Source of the DNA: Campanula takesimana
Lineage: Eukaryota; Streptophyta; Magnoliopsida; Asterales; Campanulaceae
Length of the DNA: 64,000 nt
Assembly: GCA_026119855.1 (NCBI GenBank)
Contig: JAOWBW010000180.1
Location: 1 to 64,000, forward strand
Direction: 5' to 3'
Part shown: positions 11,654 through 23,228 of the stretch, piece by piece
How the letters are laid out: the number at the start of each line of letters is the position of its first letter
How positions within the stretch are numbered: the first letter of the stretch is position 1
The notes under the pieces: generated by a model
Database searches by the model: none
Told to the model about the DNA's origin: nothing
The model's input: the letters and a program-made list of their open reading frames with translations, nothing else
Position numbers and translations under genes: made by a program

Positions 11654-12638
11654 CGTAGATACCCCATTTTGAACTCACATTTATGATTACACTACTCTCG
11701 TGTCTAGCCTTTGTGTTTGGATGAAAACTCGTTAGTTTCATCATGTTTTGTTAAATTTCTAACTGACTCCGTTAGTCAGGGGCTAAACTGAACAAAGAAA
11801 CTATAGACAAGGATAAAACAGTAATGCTGCATTGGATGCCTCATACGAGACATCAATGTCTCGTACGAGACATCTCCTCTGTCTGCGAGTCTGATTCACT
11901 TTCCTTCTCCGTCCCGATCTCTTTCTTGGCCAACACTCTCCTAATCCGGGAAACATATCAATAGGATACTTCCTGTAGGTTTCCTATTGATTCCTTACCT
12001 AATTAAACCTCTCTACTTGGTCCCTAAGCAATCTAAGCCTATAAATAAAGAGTCTTTTAACCCTAGACTCTCTTAATGCTAGTTAATGATCCCTTTCACC
12101 ACAAAGAGAGGTTAACAACTCTCTAATCAGTCCTTCTCCAAAGAATCCCGTTTTTATTCCTCCCTCACACCAAAACACCACCAAAAACTCATCTTTTCAA
12201 GCCAAAATCATCACAAGACTCTTGGATCATCAAGGCCTTAGTCAAGGCCATCAATTGGAATCTCAAGAACGCTTTAGGTAAACTCCTACGCTTTTAATCT
12301 CTACTTCTCATCTCATTCTTTGTTTTAGAGTAGTGTAATCCCATCAAAAGGATCAGGCTAAAGCCTCTCCAATCCATGGAGATGGTCTCGAAGCACATGA
12401 TCCAACATTCCAATAATTAAGAAATTAATTATTTGATTTACTTATTTTAATTACTTGTTCTTTATTTGATTAAAAACACCTAAGCAAGACCAATCCTAGA
12501 TTGAGTGGATTGGGTGCTCCTTGACCTTCCCAATCCATAACTTAACCCCCGAACTCAAGAATCTCACGGTCCGTGTTCCGTTCAACAACATGGTGGCGAC
12601 TCTCAAAAGGCGAGCGGGAATCCTCTCGGGTGCAAACA
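11654..12638 (+). repeat. 3' LTR of the Tat-like element
   Basis: Matches 5094-6075 throughout. The first base is C instead of T (CGTAGATACCCC) and the end is GTGCAAACA. The palindrome pair at 11836-11873 has one change in its first arm (CTCATACGAG). Flanked on the right by GGGGC. Confidence 0.88.
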
Positions 12639-12643
12639 GGGGC

Positions 12644-13028
12644 GTCTTCACTGCCCTCAAGGATAATATCTATCTTTTCGACCTCTTCTTCAGCTACCAA
12701 ATTTTCCTCCGTTGGCGCTTCATTTCCTACGGGGTTGTCGGTTCCAACTCTCTAGTTCTAGTTTCCTTCAAATCTTTCAATTCATAAAACCATTGACTTG
12801 TTCTCTGGTTCCATGATAGTACTTTTCATTTTGGTCCATGATATCCTTAATTTCTTCAAATTCCTTGCGAGTGTCTAGCAATGCCTTCCTATCTCGCGTC
12901 CACTCCTCTAGTGTAAGATTCACTCTTGCCTTTTAAACTTCCAATTCTTCATTTAGCTTTCGAAACTTGAGTGCATACCCCTGAGTCACTCTTTTTTTAA
13001 GTGTTCTATACTTCAAGTTCATCTTCAT
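12644..13028 (-). pseudogene. Coiled-coil ORF upstream of chromovirus gag, N-terminal part
   Basis: On the minus strand an ATG at 13028 opens MKMNLKYRTLKKRVTQG; after an in-frame stop the frame continues with LTLEEWTRDRKALLDTRKEF and IKDIMDQNEKYYHGTREQ. The composition is helical and charged, a probable coiled coil. After a frame change, acidic residues (VAEEEVEKIDIILEG) lead to the Tat insertion, beyond which the AT-hook segment at 4964-5088 follows. The position between the leader and gag suggests an extra ORF or an extended gag N-terminus. Confidence 0.5.
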
Positions 13029-13441
13029 GTCTCTTCTAGGTCTGTCCATAACTTTCAATTAGGACATAACCATTATCAGTACCATGTAACTTAAAGGTAT
13101 ATGACCATAATCATCATTTGCATAAGCAACATAAAATAATAACATTCTAGTGTAACCCTTCAAGTTTTACTTCCCAAAGTGTTCACTCTATATTCCTCAT
13201 ATTCCTTGAGGAGTCCTATCTTAGGTTATTTCCTAAAATAGTAAGTTTTCATAAAAGGAAAGTTTCCAAACTTAGAAAGTTTCCCAAAATGGAAAGTTTC
13301 CCTAAATAACAGGTTTTCTCAATTAGTGCTTCCCAAAAATACTTTGTCCTTATCAGAGTTCTAAAGCCCAACATCGTTAAGTACTACTTCTCCTAATAGT
13401 CTTAACTTCTAAGTCTGAGTCTCCCAAATAATCCTAAATCA
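13029..13441 (-). other. Untranslated leader of the chromovirus
   Basis: AT-rich sequence between the primer-binding site and the first coding remnant. No gene seen. It contains a short run of AAAGTTTCC/GGAAAGTTTCC repeats at about 13255-13300. Confidence 0.55.
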
Positions 13442-13454
13442 GGCTCTGATACCA
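13442..13454 (-). promoter_or_regulatory. Primer-binding site, initiator tRNA-Met type
   Basis: The minus strand reads TGGTATCAGAGCC, the classic plant primer-binding site complementary to the 3' end of initiator tRNA-Met, two bases from the LTR end. It fixes the element's orientation. Confidence 0.92.
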
Positions 13455-13456
13455 AC

Positions 13457-15584
13457 TGTAACACCCCATCTTTTCACTACTAATAAATAATAACTTATTT
13501 GAATAAATCCCAAATTCAGAATGCCCCAACGGCTAAAAATAACCACAATTCAAACTTTAACCAACATTCAAACCCAAACGGCTAGTACAAATCACTAGCT
13601 CAAATGGTAACTAACGGAAATAAAGTCTAAAACTTAAACACAACAGAAATCATAACTACTAACTAACTTTATTCCAAAGGTAACTCCTATGCCGCTAAAA
13701 CCTTATGACCCTTGATCTGCTTACTTATAACCTAGAGAGAAATAAGAATGGAAGGAATGAGCGAACAATGCCCAGTAAGTTCATACGGAATCCCCTCGGG
13801 TACTAAGAGGGGATGACCGAAACGAACGGTAACAATGAATTAACAATGAAGAGATATAACTCAAGAATCAAACAAATACTCAGTTTGAAAAGAACATTTA
13901 CCAAAAATGTTAACAACTCATTACTTTGAAAACATGTGGCTTCAGAAGTCAGTTTCCAAAACATAACTTTTCACAAAACACTTTACTTTACTTAATTTAG
14001 GGATTAAGCACAGCTGTACCCAGGGCTCGGGTTTCTACTGACCGCACCCAAAATCGGTGTATCATGATAACCTACGCTACTTCATCAAGCAACGCAAAAG
14101 GGTCCACATATTAATCTTAGAACTATGGATAACTGTAAAGGGGTCCACTTATCCGTTTCGGGATTATGGATAACTGTAAGGGGGTCCACTTATCCGTTTC
14201 GGGATTATGGATAACTGTAAGTCACTTTACTTATTGCAAAACTTAACTTTAAAGAGCTTTTCAAAACAAAGCTTAACTTTACAAAACTTTACTTGATCAC
14301 TTTTTAAAAGGGTGTACATCTCACTTTAGACACCAAACTCACAATACAATCATACACATGATACCCCAATTGAATAACAATAAAATCAATAGGGCGGATA
14401 ACAAGGAACGGTAACATTCGCGGAACGGAATAGTTATTTAAAATACTACCTAGCCACATAGGTAGATTACTTTTAACAAAACAGAGATTGAGAATCCTAA
14501 ACTAGGATTGTAACCAAATATACTACTAAGAGCGTAATTCCTTACCTTAGCCTTGCGTTTAACTATCTCGCTTACTCCGCTTGACAATCTACAAACATGA
14601 AATAGCTGAACTTAGACACAAGTAAATACTATTTTACTTCCGTCCCAAAATACTACTTTATTTTACTAGGTTAACCTTGTGAGTAAATCTCTTTGAATCC
14701 CCTTAGGTCAATACCCAAACTTGGGTCATACTATACATTAACTTTATACCAAAATACCTCTTTCGGTTTACCCCAAAACACTCCTAGGGTTTTACTATTT
14801 CCAATTCCCCATTCTAAAGTCAACAGTGGAATTTACACACCCAAAAACACTATCCCAGCACTAAATTTTACTATTCACAGCACACCCATTACAAGCACAC
14901 ACACTGTTTACACCTTCTGTACACACACACACCCTACTGTACACACACGCACAACACACTCAGCGCAAGGTACAGACGCACGCTGCACAGCACACACACA
15001 CACACTTCCTGTACCACACACACACACACAAACACACAACAGGACACACACCAGCACACACACGCACACCAGCACACCCAGATGCACACCAGCACACACA
15101 CACGCATCACACACACTTCCACAATCCATCTTCTTCCTCCTTAATTGTATACTACTAAACCCTAGTTCATCTTTTAGGGTTAGGGTTTCTTAATCCAATG
15201 ATTTGAATTACGAATAAGATGAGAAAGGTTTTAGGGTTCTAGAATTACCTTTATGACGTTCGCCTTCTCTCTTTCTCTCCTTCACTGTCTCTCTCTCCCT
15301 CTCTTTGCGTCTCCCTTCTGTGCCGCCCCCTTTCTTTCTTCCCGTTCTTTTCTTTTATTTGTGGTGGAATAACATAATCTTAGGGTTTAAGAGAGAGTAT
15401 TTATATTAATAGGGCTTCCCAAATCCCTAATTTAAAAATGGACTCCTAATCCTCTTAGTTAATGAATCGGACTTTCTACTTTTGACCCAATACTAAACTA
15501 ATCTTTTTATTAAAAGTTCGGGCCAAATAATAATTAAGGGTTTTAAAATAAACAAAATATAAAGAGGAAATTCGGATTATTACA
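13457..15584 (-). repeat. 5' LTR of the chromovirus, 2128 bp
   Basis: Starts TGTAACACCCC and ends ATTATTACA on the plus strand. Contains a 41-bp tandem repeat at 14125-14222 and a long CA-rich microsatellite block at about 14897-15120. ORFs in this CA block are low-complexity artefacts. Ends 121 bp beyond the stop codon of the cyclase gene. Confidence 0.9.
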
Positions 15585-15705
15585 CTTAAAGCGGGACAGA
15601 GGGAGTATAAGTTATATAAGTTATTTCGTAATAACGTACTTGTAATATAACAAATGCACTTTCAAAGCAATGTTTCCATACAAATTAGGCTATATGATTT
15701 CATCC
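15585..15705 (-). other. 3' flank of the cyclase gene with a MITE end
   Basis: Short 3' UTR and downstream region. GCGGGACAGAGGGAGTA at 15590-15606 is the terminal sequence of a Stowaway-type MITE, here cut by the chromovirus LTR; its other end would lie beyond the left edge of the window. Confidence 0.5.
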
Positions 15706-16117
15706 CTAACATCCTTTTAGAGGAAGTAATACACGATTGAGGTATTCCCCGAGAGCCCATATCGAAAAAATATTTCTGTAAGACGCGTATGAAATCATGC
15801 AGTTCTTGTTGAAGGCTCCGATAATTTCCTAAATGAAAAAAAAAAAAAAAAAACAGATCAACACAAAATTAGACCTTTAGAATCTTACAAGTGTAATTAA
15901 ATACCCTGTGTCGAATTAATTCAAACATGTTTTCGCATACATAATTAGACATACCTGTTGAGGAAAGTCTCCGTTTTCCATCTGTGAATTGATCAGTACT
16001 TTTGCTGCTCTATGCAGTGGTGTTGGATCTATCTCCGCCTAGTCCATTACGAGCATGTTATTTTATATGAGCAACTCTTCCATAACTATCAAGCTGATTG
16101 CTGTATATACATACATT

Positions 16118-16167
<50 letters not shown>

Positions 16168-19009
16168 GGAAGGAACTACCTGCCCACCCTCAATAAGAGC
16201 CAGCAACGCCCAAGCTGTGTTAGTAATATGGGGTTTGCCATCTTCATTGTTTGTATATACCTTGTTTTGAGAGGAAAGGTAGCTTTCTCCCCAGCCACCA
16301 GAATGAAGTTGTTTAGAGAGTAAGAAAGCAGAAGCTCTTCGGATGCTACGACTATTCTGGTACGTCTTACCACCAGCCACCAATCCCTTGATCCCAAACC
16401 ACGTACCATACGTGTAACAAACTCCCCAAGATCCATACCTAGAATCACAAGTACGTACGCATGCATTATATATATCTCTCTCTCTCTCTATAATTTTAAC
16501 AATCAAAATATATAGCTACATACCCAAAAATGTGAAAACTATCGACATTTTAAGTTAAAAAGAATTTGGCATATCATATGACAGATTCTTTTTAATTGGG
16601 GAAATCTTAATTTGAAGTTTTGTAGTATAAATTCTGTATCCAGTGTCCAAACTTCCTAGATCTGCCACTGGTCATATATATAAATATATACAGTATATAG
16701 TATATACCATGAACCATCAGGCAGTTGTATGCTTTCAATGAACGCGAGTGCCTTGCTAATTGCATTTGTAATATTGTTACTTTGATAACCGGGATACAAA
16801 TTCATGAACGATACTAGTGCTTTAACTGCCCCCGCGGTGCATTCCACATATCTGCATAGTTAAATGTTTATAAAGGGTTAATTAGGGAGCATTATATATG
16901 GGGAAAATCACTGAAATATGCAACGTACAAAGGGTTAATTAGGGAGCATTATATATGGGGAAAATCACTGAAATATGCAACGTACCGGGTGTTAAAAGTC
17001 AATTAATGCAACGTAGTGCTTACTTTTGAAAATAGACAACGTACTTGCTTATTGTGTATCAAATAATGCAACGTAATAACTTTTTAGCCTCTACTACGTT
17101 GCATTAATTGATACAACTTACTTCAAGTACGTTTGTCAAATTGTTCGAATTTTGCATTATTTGATACAACTACTTCAAGTGCGTTTCACAATGTAAGAAA
17201 TCGCTACTACGTTGCATTAATTGATATAAATCGGACACTACGTTGCATAAATTGGTCATTATATATGAGGGATTGATGAAGAATAAATCTAACAGTTAGG
17301 ATTACTATTTAAATGGTTGAGGGTGAACTTAATTTTAAAATAAATAAGCCCTATATATGTGATCATACTTACTGATAATCAATCATGATATCGCCAAATA
17401 ATTCAGCAGGATTGATCACCTGCAAAGCAGAAAAATCCACATGACTTCCTTTAGATGCTTGTATTCCACAATTCACACTCCCTCCGTCCATAAATGAATG
17501 TCTATTTTTAAGAAATTATGGTCTCAAAATGAATTGTCTTTTTCGAAAATAACCGTCCCTAAGTATCTTTTTACCAATTGTTTTTCACTAGTCTCATTAT
17601 ACTTGCAAAACTAAATGTATGAGAAGTGGATAACAAGAATATTTGTAAATATTTGCCATTTAATTGTATAAAAAGTAGGACTATTTTTTTTTCCAGAATA
17701 TCTCTTAAAATATAATATAGACATTTCTTTCTACAGGGACGGATGGAGTATTTTTATGAAGTAATTGGCCTAAGTAAATGCATACTGTTTTGAAGTACCT
17801 CAAGCCATTTGTAGGATCTTGTGAGCTCATATGTTGCAAATCCTCCTGTACTATTCTGTTAGGTCAATGAAAAGTCATTTGCTAAGTAAAACCAAAAAAT
17901 TAAGGCACAATAGCATTCTCGTATGCGAAAGTGGTAGCTATATATGGACAAAGATCGACAAGTTTACTATTTATAGTATTCCCTTAGGTCTCAAAATGAA
18001 CCTCCAAATTTGCTCTAACTTTCAGGTAAAATCTGATTTTAACAGATGCATCTTATATTATTGCCTCCGGCCAATAGTCAATTGAAAGATGCCCGTATCT
18101 CTCTCTCCCTCAAACACAAAACAATGAACACGCTTGCACGAGGAAAGTAAGGTCTCTAGCTAGTTGCCTCTATATATTGTGAGAAAAAAATGACTTCCAA
18201 ATTTATGCATGATCTGGGGCGAAAACAATATTACCTGAAGGGATAAAATCAGATTAACAGCTTCATATAAGTGATCTGGTGGTGTTGTTTCTCCGACAAT
18301 GTCATATGGCATCTTCATTAGCAACAAGAGTGCCTGCACATGAGCTAGAAACACTTATACCCATGTATTGATACTTACGTATGTATGTATATAAGCCCAT
18401 CCTCGACAACATAATTTCCCAAATTACGATCAAAGCGTACATGTAAACATTCTGCAGTGCAGTCTGAAACAATCCAGTTCTGTTGTGCTGTAGAGAATGT
18501 CCATCCGCCTTTTGAACTGTGACGATACCATGAATTAGGATTGTCTGAACTGTCTTCCTGCACCTTCAAACCGAAACAATATAACAACTTAATCAACTAT
18601 ATGTTGTACAAATTATTCAAGCTAATTAAAATTAATTTTGTGAAACAAAGATTTAAAAAGGAATACTTGTGAAAGTTTAATGAAATCATGCACTCTCTTC
18701 AGCATTGAACCATATTCATCATCAAGGTTTGTTGCCGTTATTGCTTGAACAGCAAAAGCTGCATCCCATGACTGAGATCCATTGTATCCCTACCATTTAT
18801 TAACAGGGGTACCAAAATAAAAGGTCAGAAAATATAAAGATTTAATCTTCATGTTCGAAGCATCTTGAACAAACTCAATCGAGAAACAAGTGAGAAATGA
18901 ATAACTCCCTCCGTCCCAAATGAATGTCAAAAATGTTTCAAATTCTTATCAAGAGCAAAGTTGAATTTTTTTTCGGACATTCAGTTTGGGACAGAGGTAC
19001 TATATAGGA

Positions 19010-19051
<42 letters not shown>

Positions 19052-21346
19052 ACCTGCATCTTCATGCCATCTTCAGCTACCCATAGATAGTCCTTTATCC
19101 TCGCGAGATGCAGTTTATTCGCCTTTGAATTTGGGTCCTCCACCCAACAACATAGCATATTTAGTACCTATTTCCGTAAAGATTGTTGTAAGAGTTACTT
19201 TTTCATGCTCTACAATCAAAGTTGAAGCAAATAAATATTGCAGACCCAATGTTATTTTTCCATCCTTTTTGCAGAATTTTTTTAATCCGTATTTCTGTTT
19301 GTATAGCTAGCTTCACTAATAGAGAAAAAGTAATCCTCCTACTATATACCTTATTTACAGATCCAATGCAGATGTAATTAGTGCTTTCATCCTCGTGATG
19401 TATATGTCGCATTATTTTGTTAAGTGCTATATTTCGTAGCTTAGACAAGGGCCACCGCGCAAGTGAAGGTTCTGCTAGCTTATGTAACGAACCCCATAGA
19501 ATGTCTTGTACTAGTGGATGTGGGTAATACAAATCTTCCTGCGAGATTGTGAATACAATTTCCATAATTTTTTTTTTTTTTTTTTTTTGGAGAAATGCAA
19601 AGAGCAAAAGATTAATTAGGTACCTTGGAACATTGATTTCTAGCCAAGTCCCAGTTAATATGATCATAGGGACATTTGTAGAGCTCGCGCCTAAGTGATA
19701 GAACAGTAGAAGTAATCGGTCCAACAAACCTCTTTGCATATAAATATGACATAGGAAGGTAAACCATTCGAGTGTGAGACCACAATCGTCCTGTATTCAT
19801 TTGTGCACCGACGAAATATTCAAAGGCCGGGTTTTAGCTGATGGATATGATAATTATATATATAATGAATAATTATCAATAAATAAAAGAAAAATGAAAG
19901 TCGAAGTAGACCTGGATGCACTGGAAGGAAGTGCGGAAGAAGCCATATCTCTGGTGGTAGAGGATTGTTTCCACTCCATTCATATACCCCGAGTACCTAA
20001 TTAAAAAGCTGAAAATCAATTTCCAAAATATATGAACTCATTATGTTTAAATAAGGCCAAAAATAAAAAAATAAAAAAAAATTGATGGGAAAACTCTCTC
20101 TAACCGAGAGCCAGAATTTTCCCCATGATGGTATGCCGGTGACTCCACCACGATCAAGAATCCAAGTTCTTGCTCTGGCCAAAGCTGCTCCATGATCATT
20201 ATCATTGACAGTCTCTCCTAGCAATCTCAGGGAGATATAATTCAGAGCTGTACAGAACATTATGCTGTGTCCTTCTATGTGTAATCCCCACCCGCCATCA
20301 ACATTCTGCAGTCAAAAAAAAAAAAAAAAAAATCTCATTATTACTCCTTCCTTACCTAAATATAAGTCATTTTAAGTTTTCAAATTTGTTCCAAAATATA
20401 AGTCACTTTAGCTTGTTATTTTTTTTTTTTTTATAAATACATACTGTATACCAGTACTACAAAAATACTTGCTATAATGTTCATTATTAGTCAATTAATA
20501 CCTGATGGTTATATATATACCGACGTATTTCCTTTTGGTGCTCAGCTGACAAAGTCTTGTCGACCACTTCCATCATAGACAAGCTGATAATCTATCAAAC
20601 GGGAATTATCAAAATCAAATCAAATCAAATCAATAGTAAAACCACAGTAGAAACCTTATTCTGAGACATGTATTTTTCCTTACAAGACTTACTCGTAGAA
20701 AAAAAATAGTACGTTGGGAACCAAAGAGCTCTAGCTCAATTTGTCTTAGCCTATTTGTAAGTTCAGTTGTATATATTATTAATTAATATAAATAGAAAAA
20801 AGAAAAAGAAAAATAGTAGGGAGCTTGGGAGAGGTTTAGTTTAGGTAGCATACCAAGCCAGGGAGGAAAAACAAAGGGCCAGCATAATCACCAGCCCAGT
20901 GGCCATCTTCAGCCTGAAGTGTTGAGTAAAACTTTAAGCCTCTTCTCAATGTGGTTTTCACCGCTTCCTCAGTTATGTCTTCTACACTTCCTACTTTCAC
21001 CTGATCAGGTAACGTCGTAATCGTCGTGCATATTGCATTCTCTCTTGTAAACTTGCCAATTAAATAAACCCCCCCCCAAAAAAAAAAAAAAAACATTGTT
21101 TCAGTGTTACGTTTTTTACAGTAACAAATTAATACTTGTTTTACTTACCTGAAATCTCATTAGAAGGTCGGAACTATTTTTCACTTTGAACCGATTCTTG
21201 GTGAATTCTTCACGATATTTATCAACTTGAGCTCGTTCCTCCTGAGATCCAAGACATGGATCAAACTCCCAAAATTGTCTACCATTATTCTCACTTTTTA
21301 GCATGCATGGATCGTCGTTCTCTTCAGAAAACTTGAGCTTCCACAT
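15706..21346 (-). CDS. Oxidosqualene cyclase (triterpene synthase), 17 exons, intact
   Basis: Cyclises 2,3-oxidosqualene to a triterpene alcohol at the ER membrane. Exons: 21149-21346, 20854-21051, 20502-20591, 20105-20305, 19912-19996, 19624-19790, 19350-19538, 19054-19167, 18667-18789, 18441-18563, 18235-18333, 17799-17855, 17373-17419, 16708-16851, 16180-16438, 15955-16038, 15706-15828. All introns are GT-AG. The joined frame is 2301 bp, 766 aa, the usual length for plant enzymes. The catalytic DCTAE motif is intact at residues 489-493. QW-type repeats are present (QAEDGHWAGD, QNVDGGWG, QLPDGSWYGSWG, QLHSGGWGES). HTRMVYLPMSYLYAKRFVGP is a clear family signature. The product-steering MWCYCR motif reads LWSHTR at 260-265: tryptophan is kept, which argues against a typical lupeol synthase (leucine there), but both cysteines are lost. 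The sequence looks like the pentacyclic/dammarane branch rather than cycloartenol synthase. The exact product cannot be read from sequence. Confidence 0.95.
16118..16164. repeat. TA then GA microsatellite in intron 15
   Basis: (TA)n followed by (GA)n directly beside the splice donor of exon 15. Frames reading through it are artefacts. Confidence 0.85.
16872..17262. repeat. Intronic foldback repeat with a 57-bp direct duplication
   Basis: In the intron between exons 13 and 14 a 57-bp unit (AAAGGGTTAATTAGGGAGCA...) is repeated head to tail at 16872 and 16929. It is followed by inverted copies of AATGCAACGTAGTG: about 21 bp at 16997-17017 pairs with CACTACGTTGCATAAATTGG near 17238-17258, and more internal copies (TACTACGTTGCATTAATTGA) lie between. 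This resembles a MITE or foldback element. Confidence 0.6.
17478..17749. mobile_element. Stowaway-type MITE in intron 12
   Basis: Starts CTCCCTCCGTCC and ends GGACGGATGGAG, imperfect terminal inverted repeats of the Stowaway (Tc1/mariner) MITE type. The right flank is TA; the left flank is CA, so the TA duplication has decayed. Confidence 0.7.
18905..18998. mobile_element. Short Stowaway-type MITE in intron 8
   Basis: CTCCCTCCGTCCCAAATGAA at one end and TTCAGTTTGGGACAGAGG at the other form terminal inverted repeats around a core of about 55 bp. A (TA)n tract follows at 19012-19050. Confidence 0.65.
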
Positions 21347-21394
21347 TTTTTTTAAATTTCTCGATCAGGCGCTTAAAACTCGATCAGCTAAAAC

Positions 21395-21419
21395 CTGCAT
21401 ATATAAACAGGAAATCTAC

Positions 21420-21472
<53 letters not shown>

Positions 21473-21539
21473 GCCGGCCATTGTTCTTCTCTCTACGTAC
21501 ATTGTGGTAGAGAAATGTAACTGACATAACCATACTTAC
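21395..21539 (-). other. Possible 5' UTR intron of the cyclase gene
   Basis: A donor-like GTAAGTATG (21531-21539) and an acceptor-like ATGCAG (ending 21395) on the minus strand bracket a long (TA)n tract at 21423-21470. Inferred from splice-site resemblance only. Confidence 0.35.
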
Positions 21540-21667
21540 AAGTACTTACTAGATGTAAGGTAATATATATATCCTGGCCTTTGATTAAGTTTGGTAATGG
21601 CTTTGAGGGACTGAAAGGGGGAGAAAGCGAGAAAGATTACTGATGAATCCCCTCACACGAGTATGTA

Positions 21668-21675
21668 TATTTATA
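21668..21675 (-). promoter_or_regulatory. TATA box of the cyclase gene
   Basis: TATAAATA on the minus strand, about 320 bp upstream of the ATG, followed by a pyrimidine-rich stretch suitable for the transcription start. A solo LTR begins about 150 bp further upstream. Confidence 0.55.
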
Positions 21676-22540
21676 GATATAACATATACGTCGTATTTTT
21701 CTTTTATTTTATTTTTTAAATTCTTTCTCTCTCTGGATATCACCTTGCAATTTAGAGGATCATCGATTGTTTGATGTTTGTTCAAACCAAAGAGTTTACG
21801 CTTGTAAAAAAGCAAGCATTTTAACTGTAACAACCGGCCCTTTTATTTAATTATTAAGGTGTTGGGCTACTATTAATTAAATTACGGATTGGGTTTAAAG
21901 TTGGCCCAAACTAATTAAAAACCCAATAAGGTTAGTTAACCTTTTTATAATAGGAATGGGAAACCCTATTACTATATATATTAATTTAAAACCCTCCCCT
22001 CTTTACTAATCACAAAAGAAAAGAAAGAAAAGAAAAATAGAGAACGGGAGAGTGAGAGCGGCGGCAAGAGGCGCTGAAGAAAGAGAGAGAGCAGAGGCGT
22101 GAGAAGAAGAAGAAGAGGAAGGGAAGAAGAAGAGGGAGATCCAAACTAAGGTAAAACCCCACTCCTTAAGTTTAATCCTTTAGGTTATATTAATCTAGTA
22201 TTTGGGGAGTGTAAACTAGAACCCAAATCCTAAAAAGAAAACTATATCAATGAACTAGGGTTAAGAAATTCAAGTTTTAAAAGATAAAGAGGTGGGAATT
22301 ATAAGATTATACATGTATATTTAATGGTGTATATGTGTATATATGTGAGTGTGTGCGTGTATGTGTGTGCAGAGTGTGTGTCGAGTGTGTGTATATGTGT
22401 ACAGTGAGTGTGTGTTTGGTGCAGAAGGTGTGTGCGTGTGTGTGAGAGTGTGTGCAGAATATGTTAGTGCCGTGTGTGTTGATGTGTGTGTGTGTGTGTA
22501 TTAGGGGTTTGTATGTGTTTTTCCAAGGTGAAATTAGTGC

Positions 22541-22705
22541 GTGAACAGTAACGTGAATAGTGATTTAATCAGTGAATAGTGATTTAATCAGTGAATAGTG
22601 ATTAAGCTGTGAATAGTGATTTTACGTGCTGTGAACAGTGATTTTACGTGCTGTGAATAGTAACTTTACGCTGTGAATAGTGTTCTGTGAATAGTAATTT
22701 CATAA
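22541..22705 (+). repeat. Short repeats of GTGAATAGTGATT within the solo LTR
   Basis: GTGAATAGTGATT or GTGAACAGTGATT recurs about eight times at variable spacing (TTAATCA or TTACGTGCT spacers). Similar GAATAGT motifs occur in the related chromovirus LTR. Confidence 0.75.
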
Positions 22706-23228
22706 GCTGGGAATAGTGTTTTAATTAGGATTAATGCAACCCTAAAACTTATTATTGGGAATTGAATTAATATAACCCTAAGGGTATTTTAGTAATCCGA
22801 AAGGGGTATTTTGGGAATACCAATAACGGGTAGAACGAACCCTAACAAAGAGTTTAAGATGATGAACTCGTGAAGTTAAGGAAGTAAAATAAAGCCTAAT
22901 GGGGACGGAGAATTAAAGTAATTCATGTTCCTAAGAAAGCCGTGTTTGCGTGTTTGTAGATTTTGCACGTGAATTTGCTAAGCGAAGACTGCAAGGCTAA
23001 GGTAAGGGATTACGTTCCTTACTTCTTGATGTCTCTATCCTTTAATGTAGGATTCCTATATATTCTTTCATGAGTAGTTACCTAGTGGCGGTAACATTTG
23101 AATTCTTAAAAGTTGTGAACGCCTTTTTAATGTTCCTACCCCTTGACATGTTTTAAATCAATGGGTACCAAAACATATCTTTGGAATTGTATGGTGTTCT
23201 CGTACCTTGAACACTAAGTTGAAACCTT

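Larger units (their letters stand above)
5094..12638 (+). mobile_element. Non-autonomous Tat/Ogre-like LTR element nested in the chromovirus
   Basis: Two LTRs of about 983 bp (5094-6075 and 11654-12638) face the same way. GGGGC occurs at 5089-5093 and 12639-12643 as a 5-bp target duplication. A primer-binding-like sequence follows the 5' LTR and a G-rich tract (GAGGGGCTC) precedes the 3' LTR. The 5.6 kb interior has only a broken gag-like ORF with a Tat-type GHDTNSC motif. No protease, RT or integrase motif was seen in any frame, so it would need enzymes in trans. The LTRs differ at roughly thirty positions by eye, so the insertion is not recent. Confidence 0.88.
1..15584 (-). mobile_element. 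Ty3/gypsy chromovirus, degenerate, left end outside window
   Basis: Minus-strand LTR retrotransposon. The sequence at 1-325 repeats at 15259-15584 and is the inner part of the 3' LTR; the complete 5' LTR is 13457-15584. A primer-binding site lies inside the 5' LTR and a polypurine tract inside the 3' LTR. Domain order on the minus strand is gag, protease, RT, RNase H, integrase, then a chromodomain-like tail, which is the order of plant chromoviruses. Every domain carries stops or frameshifts, so the copy is dead. A Tat-like element sits within it at 5094-12638. The right flank is CTTAA; the left flank is outside the window, so the target duplication cannot be checked. Confidence 0.9.

Noticed and set aside
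14693..15193. 166-codon open frame rich in Thr/His, and overlapping minus frames
   Set aside because: It is produced by the CA-rich microsatellite block of the chromovirus LTR; low complexity only.
20342..20420. Another Stowaway MITE in the cyclase intron
   Set aside because: The ATAAGTCATTTTA and ATAAGTCACTTTA words are suggestive, but I could not find a convincing matching opposite end.
15706..21346. Cyclase as a pseudogene, because stops and repeats appear between short frames
   Set aside because: All 17 exons join in frame with GT-AG introns into 766 codons with DCTAE intact; the stops are intronic.
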